NCBI GenBank assembly: GCA_038093975.1
Contig: JBBPTG010000028.1
Location: 62,001 to 126,000 of the forward strand
DNA: 64,000 bases
Direction of reading: 5' to 3'
Source: Chalciporus piperatus
Taxonomy: Eukaryota > Basidiomycota > Agaricomycetes > Boletales > Boletaceae
Positions 1 to 12,353 of this stretch are shown here, piece after piece. Position 1 is the stretch's first letter. Every line of letters starts with the position of its first letter. The notes under the pieces are model-generated. The model was not told the DNA's origin. It worked only from the letters and a program-made list of their open reading frames with translations, and searched no databases. A program made the translations under genes and the position numbers.

Positions 1-264
1 CCGCCAAGTCGGGACTACACCCAGATATCTGTAAATTGAGACGTGGATGTCAGTGGTGCCCCCACTGGTAGCGGGACGTTGACAGAATGCTTCTTGAAGT
101 GAGGAATCACGACTTACAAGACAACGTACAGGATTCACCGACATCCGGCGATTCCTGTCCATCATGTTTCGAGCGCAGATTCGGTAATTTGGGATGAAGC
201 TGATGGTTTCTGAACGACCGCGTGTACAACGCGGTGGAACTTGTCAGACGGCAGCAAAAAAATG

Positions 265-337
265 TGGCTCAACCCAGGATCGAACTGGGAACCTTCTGTG
301 TGTGAGACAGAAATCATAACCATTAGACCATTGAACC
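265..337 (-). tRNA. tRNA-Val (anticodon CAC)
   Basis: Read on the minus strand, the sequence folds as a 73-nt tRNA without an intron. The acceptor stem pairs GGTTCAA with TTGAGCC and is followed by discriminator A. The anticodon stem TCTGT/ACAGA encloses loop CTCACAC, giving anticodon CAC for valine GUG codons. The T arm is GTTC-type with loop TTCGATC. No CCA is encoded, as expected for a nuclear gene. It lies about 100 bp beyond the 3' end of the Pol delta subunit gene, in the same orientation. Confidence 0.93.
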
Positions 338-440
338 GATGTAAATTGTCCGACCGTGAACGCCATATTCACGGAAGCTTATCACAGGCCTTGAGCTTGA
401 ACGTGATATCACATCTGAGTATATCGCGTCTAAGTGCCCC

Positions 441-2633
441 TCATTTCTTCCCTTTCTCTGGACCAAAGAAATTCAATAGTCCCCCACGTTTAGGAGCCCC
501 TCCTCGAGCTTTCGGAGCTGCTTTCGGTTTCGCCTTTGCAACACTATCTTCCTTTGCCACAGGATTCGGTTTCGTCTCCTGTGGTTTGGCCGGAGCCGCT
601 TGCTTCGTTTCCTTCTCTTTCCGCTTGGGCTTCGGTTTCGACTCCACAACCTCTTCTTCCTCCACGGATTCGTACGAAGAATAATCTTCTGTCTCTGCAA
701 AACAAAACAAAAAACCAAGCACAGTTCACATCGCGATGACTCTCGAGCGAAGGAAAGAACACATACGCATATACCCCTTTGAATCTGTCGTTGTCCGACT
801 CTTGACCACACGTCGCTTCTTCAGTCCGTTCCGACCAACGGGGACGACCTTGCGCGGTTTCTTGGGTTTCTTTAGAACGACCGGCTCGTCGTCCGAATCT
901 TCGTCGGCGGAAAGCTCCACCGCGTCTGTCTCGGGGACTTGCTCTTGTTCTGATTCCTCCTCTTCTTCCTTGCGTGGTGGGCGGACATTGCTCACTCTGG
1001 ACACCCGATCGACTTCGTCTGCGTTTCCGATCAACTTTCCATTCACGAATGTGAGAGATGGATACACGAACCGTCATCGATATCCATCATGGCTCGTAAG
1101 CTCTTCTCTGAATCCGACGCCGGGTTGCTCTTTCCTTTCAAACGTCGCCGACCGGGCATGCGGACCTGGGGTTCGTCGTCATCATCGTCTGACTCCTCCT
1201 CTTCTTCCTTTACGGCAACCACTACCTTTTTGGCGGTAGACGAGGTAGCAACTGGAGTGGGCTTGGCTTTCGTCGAGAACGACTCGGATTCTGATTCTGA
1301 TTCCGAACCTCCTCCGGGTTTTCTCTTCATGCCTCTCTAGTAACATTGAGTCACAGTCTCGAAAGGGAGAGAAGGTAGGGGGTATACCTTTCGAGCATCA
1401 CCCGTGGTACTACTACTCAACATAGGCTTCGACGCAGCTTGCGTTGTCGGTTCTGAGCCCGACTTTCTGATCGAAGTGGAAACTTTGGGAGCAGGAACTG
1501 GTTTAGCCTCCACCTTGACCTTCGGTTCTTCCTTTGCTTTCTCCGTGGCTGGAGCCTTATCCTTTGTCTTGGCTTTGCTCCAATCTAGTTTACCTGAAAC
1601 CTTTGGTTTGTCTTTCGATTCCGTCTTGACAGAAGCTTGTTCTTTCGTTTCTGAGGACTTGGCTTTGGACGACTGTTCTGGCTTTGTAGAAGTCCCAGCT
1701 TTTGCAGCAGCCCTTGCATGTGCGTCGAGTGTCATCTTGGACGACGACGTTGCGCTTTGAAGAGTAACACCAGCTCTGAGCTGCTCGACATGAATTAACA
1801 AACAAAAACGCGCCATCTTAAAGCCAGCTACGTCTCACTGACCTTGACATGAGCACCCGAGATCTTCCCAACAATGGGGAACGATTCCAGTCCACCTTTC
1901 ATATCAGCATTGCGTATATTGGCGCTCGGTGCGCATATAAGCCCAGCATCCTAGATCCCTTCAGTCAACAACCCATGAGACGAGCTTTATCACTGGACCG
2001 TATACGCACCACGAGCCTCGAGGGCGATAAGCTGTATATATGCACCGAATGTATGCGTGAAAACTCTGACATCGCCTCTACAGCGGATCGTCAGTCATGA
2101 GGCGTCGTTCATATGTACGAGACAATGAGAACATCAGGAAACGCACCATCGAGTTCGCGTGCGTCCACGAGGACGACTTTACTCTGGTACACCACGTCCG
2201 GCGTATCCCTGTCCTCCTCGAACTCGAACTCGAAATCCAAGTCCATCGCACTCTCAGATTGTTGCGTGCTCGTTCCTAAAGAGTCCGATACAGCGCGGAA
2301 CGTCAAGGCGGGTACTTGGCCCGTGACGAGGTAAGTGGGTACCGCAGGCGTGTCGGTGTCTCGCACGGCGTCATAGAACGTCTTCAGCTGACTTTTTTTT
2401 GTTTTTGTTTTTGTTGTGTCAACCTCAAAGGGAAAGAAAGTGGCGATTGAAATGTGGACGCTCACTTCTTTGCATCGTTGACATGAATGCCAAGTTCGCG
2501 ACTCAGGGATCGAAATGTGACCTGGTTGCGCGCGTCGTCAAATGCGTGGTAGGTTAGCGTGAGACGGACGTACGACGCTGCGTCGGATGAAGAGCTCTTT
2601 TTGCAGAAAATCCCTGGCTTGTGTCGTGGTCAT
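441..2633 (-). CDS. cdc27: DNA polymerase delta subunit 3 (POLD3/Cdc27/Pol32 family)
   Basis: This is the accessory subunit that links Pol delta to PCNA in the nucleus. The start ATG (2631-2633) begins MTTTQARDFLQ. A 52-nt intron (2522-2573) then joins to VTFRSLSRELGIHVNDAK, the typical N-terminal winged-helix signature of the family. I count nine exons; later ones give IHSVHIYSLSPSRLV, then DAGLICAP and FPIVGKISGAHVK. The rest is low-complexity, Lys/Glu/Ser-rich and probably disordered, with several acidic stretches. The C-terminus GGLLNFFGPEKGKK resembles a PCNA-interacting (PIP) box, with LxxFF spacing, but Arg replaces the usual first Gln. Most introns are phase-consistent and of 45-75 nt. 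The family assignment is firm; the exact edges of the middle exons (around 1750-2100) are less certain. Confidence 0.85.
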
Positions 2634-2839
2634 CGTGGTCGAGAACAAAGTGATCGCGCTTGTGGCACGCGTTGACGCGTGTCCGTCATATGATGCTTAC
2701 AACTCACACGCTTGGATGCTCTGGTTTAGCAATCTCATACGAACTGATGCAGACGCGCCAGGATCAAAGGGTCTAAATTGCTAAACAATACAACAACGAA
2801 AGCAACGGTATTAGTACCTAACTAGAACTGATCAACCCT

Positions 2840-5458
2840 TCAAAGCACCCCAACGATCCCTTCAGTCCCACCACCAATCGACAAACCCTCTCCACCGCGC
2901 ACCTTGCCCCCTGGCCCAACCTTGAGACAAATCGTCTCCAAAAATCGCTTCCACCGCTCATCCGCCTCTGTCACCACCTCCAACTCCGCCAACTGAACGC
3001 GCGTCGGACGATGAGCGTGTACGACGAGCCCGTACTCTGATAGATCGCCGGTTTGTTTTATCGATAACGTGTTGGTGCCCAGGGTGAGTAGCGAGGATAC
3101 GTCGACGCATTGGTCGGGCGTGAGCTGGGGTAGGAAAAAATAGTTCGTTGAGAACGGATGGAGTCAGCGAAAGAAGAAGAGTAGGGCACTCACGAAGAGG
3201 GGAGGGGAAAGCGTGACGATGACGTCCTTCATATTTTGTTTGACGCGTAGAGACATCCGATTCGAACCTGGCCACGAGCATGACGATTCAACCATCAAAT
3301 CCTCAATACTTCGTGTTCCTTGTTCTCCACCCTTTGAGCGCATCGTCTTGAAAAACTCTGGGAGATGATAACACCCCAACGAGATACAAACACCCCCAGG
3401 CGCATGACTGCACGCTTGTTAACATCGCAAAAAGAAAAATACATCAATGCCTCTGCGACTCACTTTGGCTCAGCTTTCCTATTCACCCACTTCGCGACGT
3501 CGGAAAAGAGCGATTCATTCAGGATCATTTCGATAATATGGGTATGCGAGAATGGTCTCGCGTGAACAATTTGAACAACCGTCATCTTGCCGTCGAATCG
3601 CCGTTGATCTGTGCTCGTCTGCCCTTGTCGAGTCTCGGCGTGCAGAGTCATCGGGATTTTGAAATTCAAGTTCAAAGGCGGATTAACAGCTGCCACAGGA
3701 GGGGGAAAAACGGGTGTCATTAGCTGACGCAAGGGCGGAGAATGTGGTGGCACGGCATCCAGGTCGGCCAACGATAACCGCGGTTTGTCCGAGATCACAG
3801 GGGGTGGGGCAAGATGTTCTGTCAATACCCGAAGTTCAGGCCTCGTTGACAGACCGACAACTTCAAGGTTCAGAGGTAGTTCCATAGAAGAGCTGGTCGA
3901 CGGCACCGGAACAATTGGTTGATCAGAAGACGAACTCAAACGTTGCGCCATGTCTATTTCTTGCGCGACTGGGGAGCCAGATAGTGTCGTTTGAAGGTGA
4001 AGACCTGAGTCGTCAACGTCCATCGGGACGTCCTCGGTGGTCGCGACAATTTCAAACGATACGGACTTGTCGGCCGACAAACCCAAGTCAGGCACGGTCT
4101 GACCCTCTCCCTGGGTGGCTTCCAGTGCCAGTGGGAGTCGACGAGGCACCCGAGACGGCACCATACGAGCCGTCTTTTTCTTCGGCGACGTCGAGGGCGA
4201 TGCCAACGCCGACATGACGGAGTTCTCGCCACCCATTGAAGCCGACGCACTCGTCCCAGCCTCAGCACCGCCGAGAACGACGCTATGACTCGACTTGAAC
4301 CAATCGAGGTCCCGCGCTTTGAGCTCCTCCGGGAGTTCGGCTCTGCGTAACCGCCGAGGCTGAGGTTTAAAAGACACGACTGGAGACACGGTTTCACCGG
4401 TCTCTTGTGGGTGAGTCATCGTGGGGGATACGAGGGCGGGTTGATGCTCGACCAAGCGCGTGGGAGGCAACAAGACTCGAGGAGAGCCGCTCACACCGGG
4501 GACTGTTGACAGAATGGAATCAACAGCAAATGGTGGTGGTGGGGCTCGTAGTATTGGGGGAGACTGTTGCATTGACGGGACGGTTGATGTGTTGGGTATG
4601 AGAGGCATTGAGGACAGGGGACCGACAGGGGAAGTGGTGATGGGTGATGAAGTACTAGATAGAGGGCGCCACACAGCATTCATACGGTCGTTTCGAATGA
4701 TACTATAGATCCACATACCTCGCCACGCCCGGCGATTGAGATGGCGCAGGGCCTACCACGGTGCCCGTCGACGGAGTGGTGATGTACAAGTTGGTCTCTT
4801 GTACGACTCGTTGTAATCTCGCTACAAAGTGATGAAGAGACGAGAAGAACCACAGCCCAAATCACTCACCTTGAAGTTCGATCTCCGGAAACAGATGGAA
4901 GAACGGAGTGACAGATGCCACCAGCTTCTTCAACTGTCCTGCAAGCTCCTCCGCCTCTTGACGACGCACGAACGTCTGTACGAACGTCGACAACGCAATC
5001 TAAAAAGCACAACGACAACCACCACACGAAAACAACCAAGTCCTTGTTCAAAATTCTGATACGACAATCAAAAAAGGAGGTGGCACACCTCGAGAAGCTC
5101 GACGATCTGTTGGATATTTAGGGGAAGAGTGTCGGCCTTGGCAAAGGTGAGTCAGCGTGGCTTTACCTTGGTCCGAGCAGCGGGATAATAGGCTTTCTCC
5201 GAAGTCAGCCAGGCGGCCAGTTTGTTGGTGGTGTTGATATAATCCTTTGGGTCCCCAGACGACAGCTTTCTTGCGAAAACGGGGAAGATTTTCTCGTTTG
5301 AGCTGATAGCGACATTATGGGATGTTCGCATAGCCTCTTTCTCGGAAGCAGAAAGCCCTTTTGAAGAAACAAGATATCAGCCAGAGAATCAGCGAACCCA
5401 TTAGAAACTCGCCTTCTTGGATGTCGTCCCGACGCGTTGCATCTTGGCTTTCAGACAT
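2840..5458 (-). CDS. uncharacterised fungal protein, probably nuclear
   Basis: I do not recognise a named family. The start ATG (5456-5458) gives MSESQDATRRDDIQEG, followed by a GC-AG intron (5358-5412). Next come helical, charged segments: SSNEKIFPVFARKL, KLAAWLTSEKAYYPAAR, and a coiled-coil-like stretch with RRQEAEELAGQLKKLVAS. A long Pro/Ser/Thr-rich central region (about 4715-3700) contains an LRRAELPEELKARDL patch and KKK/R clusters. The C-terminal part looks globular (KMTVVQIVHARPF, MILNESLFSDVAKWV, NRMSLRVKQNMKD) and ends GTEGIVGVL. The stop is at 2840-2842. The layout (short helical N-terminus, disordered middle, folded C-terminus) would suit a chromatin or transcription cofactor, but that is inference. 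The gene is convergent with none of its neighbours: POLD3 and GMP synthase lie on the same strand. Confidence 0.7.
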
Positions 5459-5770
5459 GGGTCAATACCCGCGTGGGAGACCCTGTACACGTTGCAAGGG
5501 TCGCGTAAACGCGGAACCAAATCAACTCGATGGACAGAACTTTGTCAACATCGCTGAATGTAATGACCCCTTGGTATGTGTATTCACAATGGTACACGAC
5601 AGCCAAAGACCCAAAAAATCAGCTCTCCGTCGCCTCTACAGCCGTGTCTATTTTGCCTCTCCATCTTTTTTTCGACACATTATATTGATATATTATCCCA
5701 TTTCGTACGATAACGCATGAATGAAAGGTTGGTGGATGTCGTCGAGTTGCCTGCGACGCGTGACGTCGTT

Positions 5771-7926
5771 TTACAGCCATTCGACCGTAGCGGGTGGCTT
5801 GGAAGATATGTCGTAGGTGACGCGGTTGATACCGCTCACTTCGTTGGTGATGCGCGAAGATATCTTCTTTAGGACCTCAGCGGGGAACACATACCTGACG
5901 ATCGGTCAGTCAGTGACGATACGCGAAAGGCGAGAACCTCGCGAGGCATAAACGGAGACTGAGTTGACTTACCAATCGGCCGTCATGAAATCCTCGGACT
6001 GAACCGCACGCAAGGCGATCACCTAAGTGAGCGACTCATCAGCAAATTGCGGGGGGACACTTTACAAGTCAGAGGACTCACCTGTTCATACGTCCGTTTG
6101 TCGCCCATCACTCCGACGGCTTTGACGGGGAGAAGGACCGCGAATGCTTGACTAATTTGATTGTAAAGATCTGCTTTGCGGATCTCTTCGATGTAAATGT
6201 GGTCCGCCTGTTGCAGGATCTTGACTTGTTCGCGCGTGACAGGGCCGAGGATACGGATGGCAAGTCCGGGTCCTGGGAATGGATGGCGCTGGACGAGCGG
6301 TGCAGGGATCGACAACAACCGACCCAGTGCACGAACCTCGTCTACGAGATCATAGTCAACAATCGGCAAGCTATCAAGCGTAACGTTGCTCACCCTTGAA
6401 CAGCTCACGAAGGGGCTCGATAAGCTTGAGTTTCATATCCTTGAGTAACCCACCAACGTTGTGGTGTGTCTTGATCGTAGCACTCGGGCCTTTGAAGCTG
6501 ATACTCTCGATCACGTCCGGGTAAAGCGTTCCCTGCAACAACCACTCGACTCGCCCCTTGGCCTCACCACCCTGTTTCTCCTCCTCTGCTGCCGCAGCTT
6601 CGATCTTAGCAGCTTCAGCCTCGAAGATATTGATGAAGGTGTTTCCAATGATTTTACGTTTTTGTTCCGGGTCTTCGATACCTTCGAGACGGGATAGGAA
6701 GAGATCGGAGGCGTCGACGACGGTGAGGTTAACACCGAGATTTTTATTTAGCATTTCATGCACTTGGTCAGCCTCGTTGAGACGGAGGACACCGTTGTCG
6801 ACCATGATCGCGTGGAAGCTAGTTGTTCAAAAGTGTTAATCAGTTCCCTTTCGAAGGGATTAGCCACGTACCGGTCACCGATAGCCTCATGCATGAGTTT
6901 GGCTGCCACTGTACTATCGACACCTCCGCTGACCGCACCAATGACACGTCCCTTTGGTCCACAGATCTCCCTAATCCGAGCGATCTCCTTTCCGATGAAC
7001 TCTTCCTAGAGAGCAGAAGGCACAGTGAAGGTCGTTAGAACCATAGCAGCTGTCACGGAAACGCAAATGACTCGCCATCGTCCAGTTTGTCCGGCACCCA
7101 CAGATGTTGATCACGAATCGCGAGATGACCGCTCTGCCTTTGGGACTGTGCGTCACCTCGGGGTGGAACTGGATACCGTAAATAGGACTCGAGTCGTGCG
7201 CAATTGCAGCAAAAGGTGCAGTCTGCGTTTTCCCGATGACATGGAAATTCTGTGGTAGATCCAGGAGTTGATCTCCATGTGACATCCAGACCTGACATAT
7301 GTGAGTAATCTCGAATGTACGACAGTAGACAAGAGATACAGACCTGCATTTCATCACCGAGGTCCTCGAACAAGGCATCGACGGATCCGTGGCCGAAACG
7401 ACTGATCTGTATGGTTGCGTGCCCGTACTCGCGATGCTCACATTTGGCGACCTGGCCGTTCAAGTTCCACGCGATCTCCTGGTTTTCAAAAACCAATGTA
7501 AGGCGTCTAGTTCTGATGCGATTGTATGTGGTACGAACCTGCAAGCCGTAACATATACCCAAGATCGGGACACCAAGCTCAAAAATCTCCGGGTCGGCGT
7601 GTGGCGCGTCAGAGTCGTACACCGAGTATGGAGATCCGGATAAAATAATGCCTGTGATAACGCTGTCGATGAAGTGTCTACAAAGCCGGATCGGCGGATC
7701 GGCGGGTACCTTTTGGTTTGAAGTGGAGATCTTTGAGAAGAGTCGTGCACGGCAACAACTCGGCGTAGACACTTAGTTCACGACATCTCCTCGTGATGAG
7801 ATGACTGTACTGTGAATACGATGGGTGTGAATACAGGATTGGGTTTGATCAGGATGGAAAGACCCCGACCTGTGATCCGAAATCAAGAATGAGGATGGTG
7901 TCGAACTGATCATGGATCTCTGCCAT
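5771..7926 (-). CDS. gua1: GMP synthase (glutamine-hydrolysing)
   Basis: Converts XMP, glutamine and ATP to GMP, the last step of de novo guanine nucleotide synthesis, in the cytosol. The start [19 protein letters not shown] (from 7926) is the standard N-terminus of the class I glutamine amidotransferase domain. The nucleophile Cys lies in GICYGLQ and the His/Glu pair in [10 protein letters not shown]. The ATP-pyrophosphatase P-loop [10 protein letters not shown] is at about 6900-6950, and the dimerisation domain includes [10 protein letters not shown]. The C-terminus reads [26 protein letters not shown], split here as [12 protein letters not shown] and PPATVEWL. All catalytic residues are present. 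Several short introns interrupt the gene, including ones near 7860, 7700, 7530, 7300 and 7050. It is complete and apparently functional. Confidence 0.95.
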
Positions 7927-8153
7927 TCTTTAATCACTGGCTCTAGAAAAACATTGACTCACCGCTTGATCACTTTGGGTCGGATCGGATCACGGAACCA
8001 GTAGTAGCGTGGGAACTGTCTGTATCAGGTGCTATGACAATGCTACCGACGACGCTCACAACCTCCCCACTGTACTTACAGACATACTATGAGCAGGGTC
8101 ACAGCATATTGTCTTGTATGTCCAGCCAGTCATTCATGTCCCTGATTTAGATC

Positions 8154-8777
8154 ATGTTCATTGTCTGCCATGTACCGAAGGTGTCAGCCTGTACCCCCGA
8201 GGTCAATGCCAGCCTGAGGGAACAGTGCCTCGCAGGAGGATTTGGGCCCGTTCTCTCCAGAGGCGTTTGGGAGCTCTTAGGCATAGATGCGATGTTCTCC
8301 CAAAACGATCTGAGCGTCATTGGACCTATGCATCCTTCCGGGGAGCCGCGGGAGCTAGACGAGGTCACCGATGATAGTCCCTCACCCCTCGACGCCTGGA
8401 CAGCGAATGAGGTACTTGTACTACCCTGTACCATGGGCGAAGAAGCATGGGAAGCAGGGCTCGTCGAAGGGCCAGAACCAAACGCTCTGCATTGGAATTA
8501 CCCAGCTAAAGGTGGAGTTTTTGTTATGGTGCAAACGCACACGATGGTTATCATGGCACTCGCAACAGACGGGAGGTTGACTCCCTTTCGGCTATGGAAG
8601 CTTGGGATGTCACAAGAGCATGATCCAATCCGACCTTATCTCTTCAAAAATGTCGATTACGGTGAGATCGAAGGAGAATGTGACCCGGACCCAAACCTAT
8701 TTCCGGGGTTCGATCATGCGGGCTTGAGGGAGCTCGAGGATCTTGGGGACTCGGATGGTGTGCGACATTACATATGA
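8154..8777 (+). CDS. hypothetical protein, 207 aa
   Basis: A single open frame of 207 codons, divergent from GMP synthase. It is acidic and rich in Pro/Glu/Asp, with segments such as LVLPCTMGEEAWEAG, VFVMVQTHTMVIMALATDG and PDPNLFPGFDHAGLRELEDL. No signal peptide or membrane segment is obvious, and I recognise no family. An in-frame TAG lies three bases upstream of the first ATG, so any extra 5' coding sequence would have to come from an upstream exon. Its length and codon make-up favour a real gene, but expression is not shown by the sequence. Confidence 0.5.
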   Translation: MFIVCHVPKVSACTPEVNASLREQCLAGGFGPVLSRGVWELLGIDAMFSQNDLSVIGPMHPSGEPRELDEVTDDSPSPLDAWTANEVLVLPCTMGEEAWEAGLVEGPEPNALHWNYPAKGGVFVMVQTHTMVIMALATDGRLTPFRLWKLGMSQEHDPIRPYLFKNVDYGEIEGECDPDPNLFPGFDHAGLRELEDLGDSDGVRHYI

Positions 8778-8887
8778 TTCAGACGATATCAAGCGGTGTT
8801 GCTTTTCTCATGACTCTGAATAACTTGGAGCAATGTTACCGACCCTTATAAATGCTGGCGATTCAGATCTACGCATTCTATCCGACA

Positions 8888-11370
8888 TCACATCACTGAG
8901 CTAGGATCTCCTCCCGGTCGTTGCTTGGGCGGCTCCGAACTACTTCCGGAGCTAGAAGTAAGTAATATACCAATGTCATCAGCAGATTCACGCTTCAAAT
9001 AAACCCTCTTGTCCCCAATCCTCGAGACCACCTCATCGCCGATCTCGTTCTCCAACCACCGCTTACGCCGAGGTCTCCCTCCTCTCTCATCCATGACGCC
9101 CATTTTCGCCTTCTTCGCCAGCTGCGGTATATCAGAGTCCGCAAGTGCTGCAGCAACGTTCGTGAGGTTGAATTGGTCTCCTTTTCCGTGTCGGAAATGT
9201 GCAAAGACCGCGAGTGCAAACAAGAGGGCGAACAATATGGTCGATGCGATGACGTGCGGCATGGACGACACGAAAATGTGTTGGACGCCCGCAACGCGGC
9301 CTGGAACATACGTCGTTCCAAGCATGCCAGTGACGTACGCTGAAAAAACAGGTCGAAATCCGTAATTATTAGTACGTCTCTTCGAGAGCGGAGAAGGAAA
9401 AAAAATGCTTACGCTTCATCGCGGCTGTCACGATCTGTTTATACCCCTCCACAAGCTGGTCCAGCGGGAGAGGCTCGATAACTAAACTCGTATTGTAAAA
9501 ATCCACTCCCAATTGAATGTTGTTCATCTGATCTTGTCCGAATATCCAATCGACTTGGGTAACGGAACCAAGTCCGAACCATGCATACGCCTGGGGGCCC
9601 GAGTCTGTCGTGAGCAACGATAGCGAATACGATGTGAACAGCGAAGTCTGCGTCCAATCGAGATTGCCTTGTCGAGGGTAGGGCGAACCAGCACGGGGCT
9701 GAACTTCTAACATCATAGACCCCTGCGTGCGAACCTCCCGTGTCTCGAGTGTAATATTGGGCTTGCAGACAAGGAATCCAATGTCGTAGGTCGTACCGAG
9801 GGCGGTGTAGGTCATCGATGGTACCTCGGTGAAGTTGACGAAGATAGAAATCATGTTGATAGCGTTTCTGGTACAACCCGCGGTACATTGAATGACTGAC
9901 ATAACCATCGCACCGTCCGTGGGCATGTTTCCCGTCGTGTAGTTGAAGATGGTGCCGGTCGAGTCGTGTACATTCATACTAGTCACGAACAATGAGTTAT
10001 ACACCGCTGTCACATGCGCAAGGTCAGGTGCATCAATCAACGAGGAGCGAGAAGAACACACGGAAGTATGACTTTGGGACCGAAACTTGAAGGTCAAGGT
10101 CCTTCAAATATACCGATAAGGGTATGCTGGGAACCTGGGTGCCGTTCATAGTAGCATTGACTGAAGTCGCGGTAAGATTCTTTGGGGTGGCCCAGGTGCA
10201 GTAGGGATTGAAGCCAATCACGTCCGTCAGCCACCGTGCGCTCACCGTCGAGGTCAGGTTCGGTGGTGTAGGAACAACAAATGCAGCATATTCCCCCATG
10301 GAGTCGTTTGCCGCTGAAAACGAATATGAAACGCCGATTTGGCGTTCGGCCCAAGCTACTGCGGCAGCGTATCCGGGTGGAGGATTAGGTGTGACGGTAA
10401 GCTCGGCCGCTACAGGTCTGAAATTGTGTTAGTCATGCTCAGCGCATGCACGTATCGATTGTAGAATCCTTACTGATACAATGAGAGAGGGGGGATGGAG
10501 CCCACGGGGAAGGCCATGATTGAACCGTCCATCAGAACCGGCTGGATACTGACTAGATCACGTTCAGGTTCAGCATCATGTGAGAGATCGAATTAAACGA
10601 ACGCGCTGCAGGGGCAAGAGTCGATACAGCCCAGATAACCCCCATTGCAAAGAAAGCCATCACGTAGTATGACGAACAGTACCGGGAAGTGATGGTCATG
10701 AGCACTTGAACGAACGCATAGGATGGGTTCGAAATTCCATTGATGGTAGACAGCGGGACGCCACGATGGTTTTTCCTTCCAGCGAGAAGACGAAAGAATT
10801 CTTCCGACTAGGTTTCATCAATGATACAATGGTTTTCGGTGATCTGCCCACTTACCTGGAGATCGCTGAGGAGCCCTTTCAGTGGAACCATGACGAAACT
10901 GATGATAATGATGTTGATTGTTGTAATTCCAGCTCCAAGATTGGCTGTTCGAGAGACGGTCAGTCTTGACTTACTCCATTCAGAACTAGTAGACACTCAC
11001 TCAGAAATTGTGAGGTTGCCTCGGGCGAGAAGCCAACGGTAACAACCCGATAGTGGACGATATAACAAAAGGTGAGGTATGCGATTGCAACAACTGGGAC
11101 GAGAATCAGAAGTGACCATTCCCATATTGCGACGAGCCATGATCCATTGCTCTGAGGGCTGTCAAAACAAGCGGAAAGCAATGGAGCGCTAGAAATTGAG
11201 GTCGGAGTGTCTTCGGCATCCCTTGTCTCGTCGCCAGCTTGATCCCCTGATGAAGGGGGATGCGATATCTGCTGTACTGGCAAGTCCCCGAGGATTGTTG
11301 GAAGGGTACGAGAGTCCGATCTGTGAGTCGGATAGCGGCGGAGCGTAAGTTCGATGCCCGAGTCTGACAT
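8888..11370 (-). CDS. multi-exon membrane protein with large N-glycosylated lumenal/extracellular domain
   Basis: The start ATG (11368-11370) gives MSDSGIELTLRRYPTH, a soluble N-terminal tail of about 80 residues. A transmembrane helix follows (WSLLILVPVVAIAYLTFCYIV). Exon 2 begins TNLGAGITTINIIIISFVMV, a second hydrophobic segment. A third segment (SYYVMAFFAMGVIWAVSTL) leads into a long domain with many Asn-x-Ser/Thr sites (for example NLTATSVNATMNGT). Near the C-terminus another helix (VIASTILFALLFALAVFAHF) precedes a basic cytoplasmic tail ending GGDPSSVM. This topology is common among uncharacterised agaricomycete membrane proteins; I cannot assign a function. Introns are short, and exon edges around 10450-10800 are uncertain. 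Confidence 0.65.
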
Positions 11371-12353
11371 GAACGAAGGAGCTTTGTATCCTGGAAAGAA
11401 TCAGTGGGATTCCCACAGTTTGAGTGAGGTTTTGGAGAGCACCTTCATATGCTCCCTGCGCAAAAAGCACCCGGGCAGTGGCAGCAGTGACTCCGAGCGA
11501 TCATGTTTCATCTGCGGTCATCCATAGATGGAATGAGGATATGATTACTCCCTCATGTTGCGTGCATTTCCACATACAACTATCACTGCCTCATGGATCA
11601 GAAACGAAATTTGACGACGAATTCAAAAACGGGAACTTTCCTTCGGTGGCCTGCGAGAAAATGCATAGCCCGAACCCGCGAAAGGCAGATTCTGAACATC
11701 TGGGGTGCTTAAGGGTGCCAAGATACTACATAGCAGCGGTGTCAATGATGGAATTACACCCGTGGGCCATACGCCATCTGTAAATTAACTTTGACTTCAG
11801 ATGAAAAAAAAATCATCAGAGTCCTGCCCCGTCTGGAGCATCCATTGGCACGATGCATATGATAGTGGAAGCAACTTTCACTTACGCGATGAGCATGTTG
11901 CAGTGTGTGAAATGGGCACTTGTGACGCACGGCGTTGAAGTTTAACAGCCTCCTAGTTGGCCGCCAAGCTTCCAAGACGTTCCAACTCTCGTCGAATCTG
12001 GAAACACTGGAACAGAGTCATGCCGTCGCCGATTCTTTGCACGAACACCACCTCGTAATTGCCTTGCCAAGTGACAGCTGTGAGTCTCAGGTGACCACTG
12101 ATCTCACTAATACATTCAGCCTCTATTGGCAGTTTTGAACCGCGATGTTGGCTAATGTTGGTCTCTCCTGCGCTTCTACTCAAGTTAGAACAAAATGATA
12201 CAGATAAAGGTACGCCGATAACCGTTGCGCCAACCCAGATGACCTTTGTTTTCGGTTCACCAAGCACGTACTAGTATACCTATCTCTCCTGATCGCATGA
12301 GGTTTTCACGCTTCGCGCCCAAGTTCAAATCTCCTCCTCTTAGGCCAGCAATT
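11371..12353. other. intergenic stretch, no confident gene
   Basis: This lies between the start of the membrane-protein gene and the pepsin-like gene. A minus-strand open frame at 11953-12267 (104 codons, beginning MLGEPKTKVIWVGATVIG) could be a small protein, but nothing in it is recognisable. I see no repeats or RNA genes. It probably holds the two divergent promoters. Confidence 0.4.

Noticed and set aside
241..684. Plus-strand open frame over the tRNA and the end of the Pol delta subunit gene
   Set aside because: It overlaps a tRNA and lies antisense to a well-supported coding exon rich in Lys/Glu codons, which readily leave open frames opposite.
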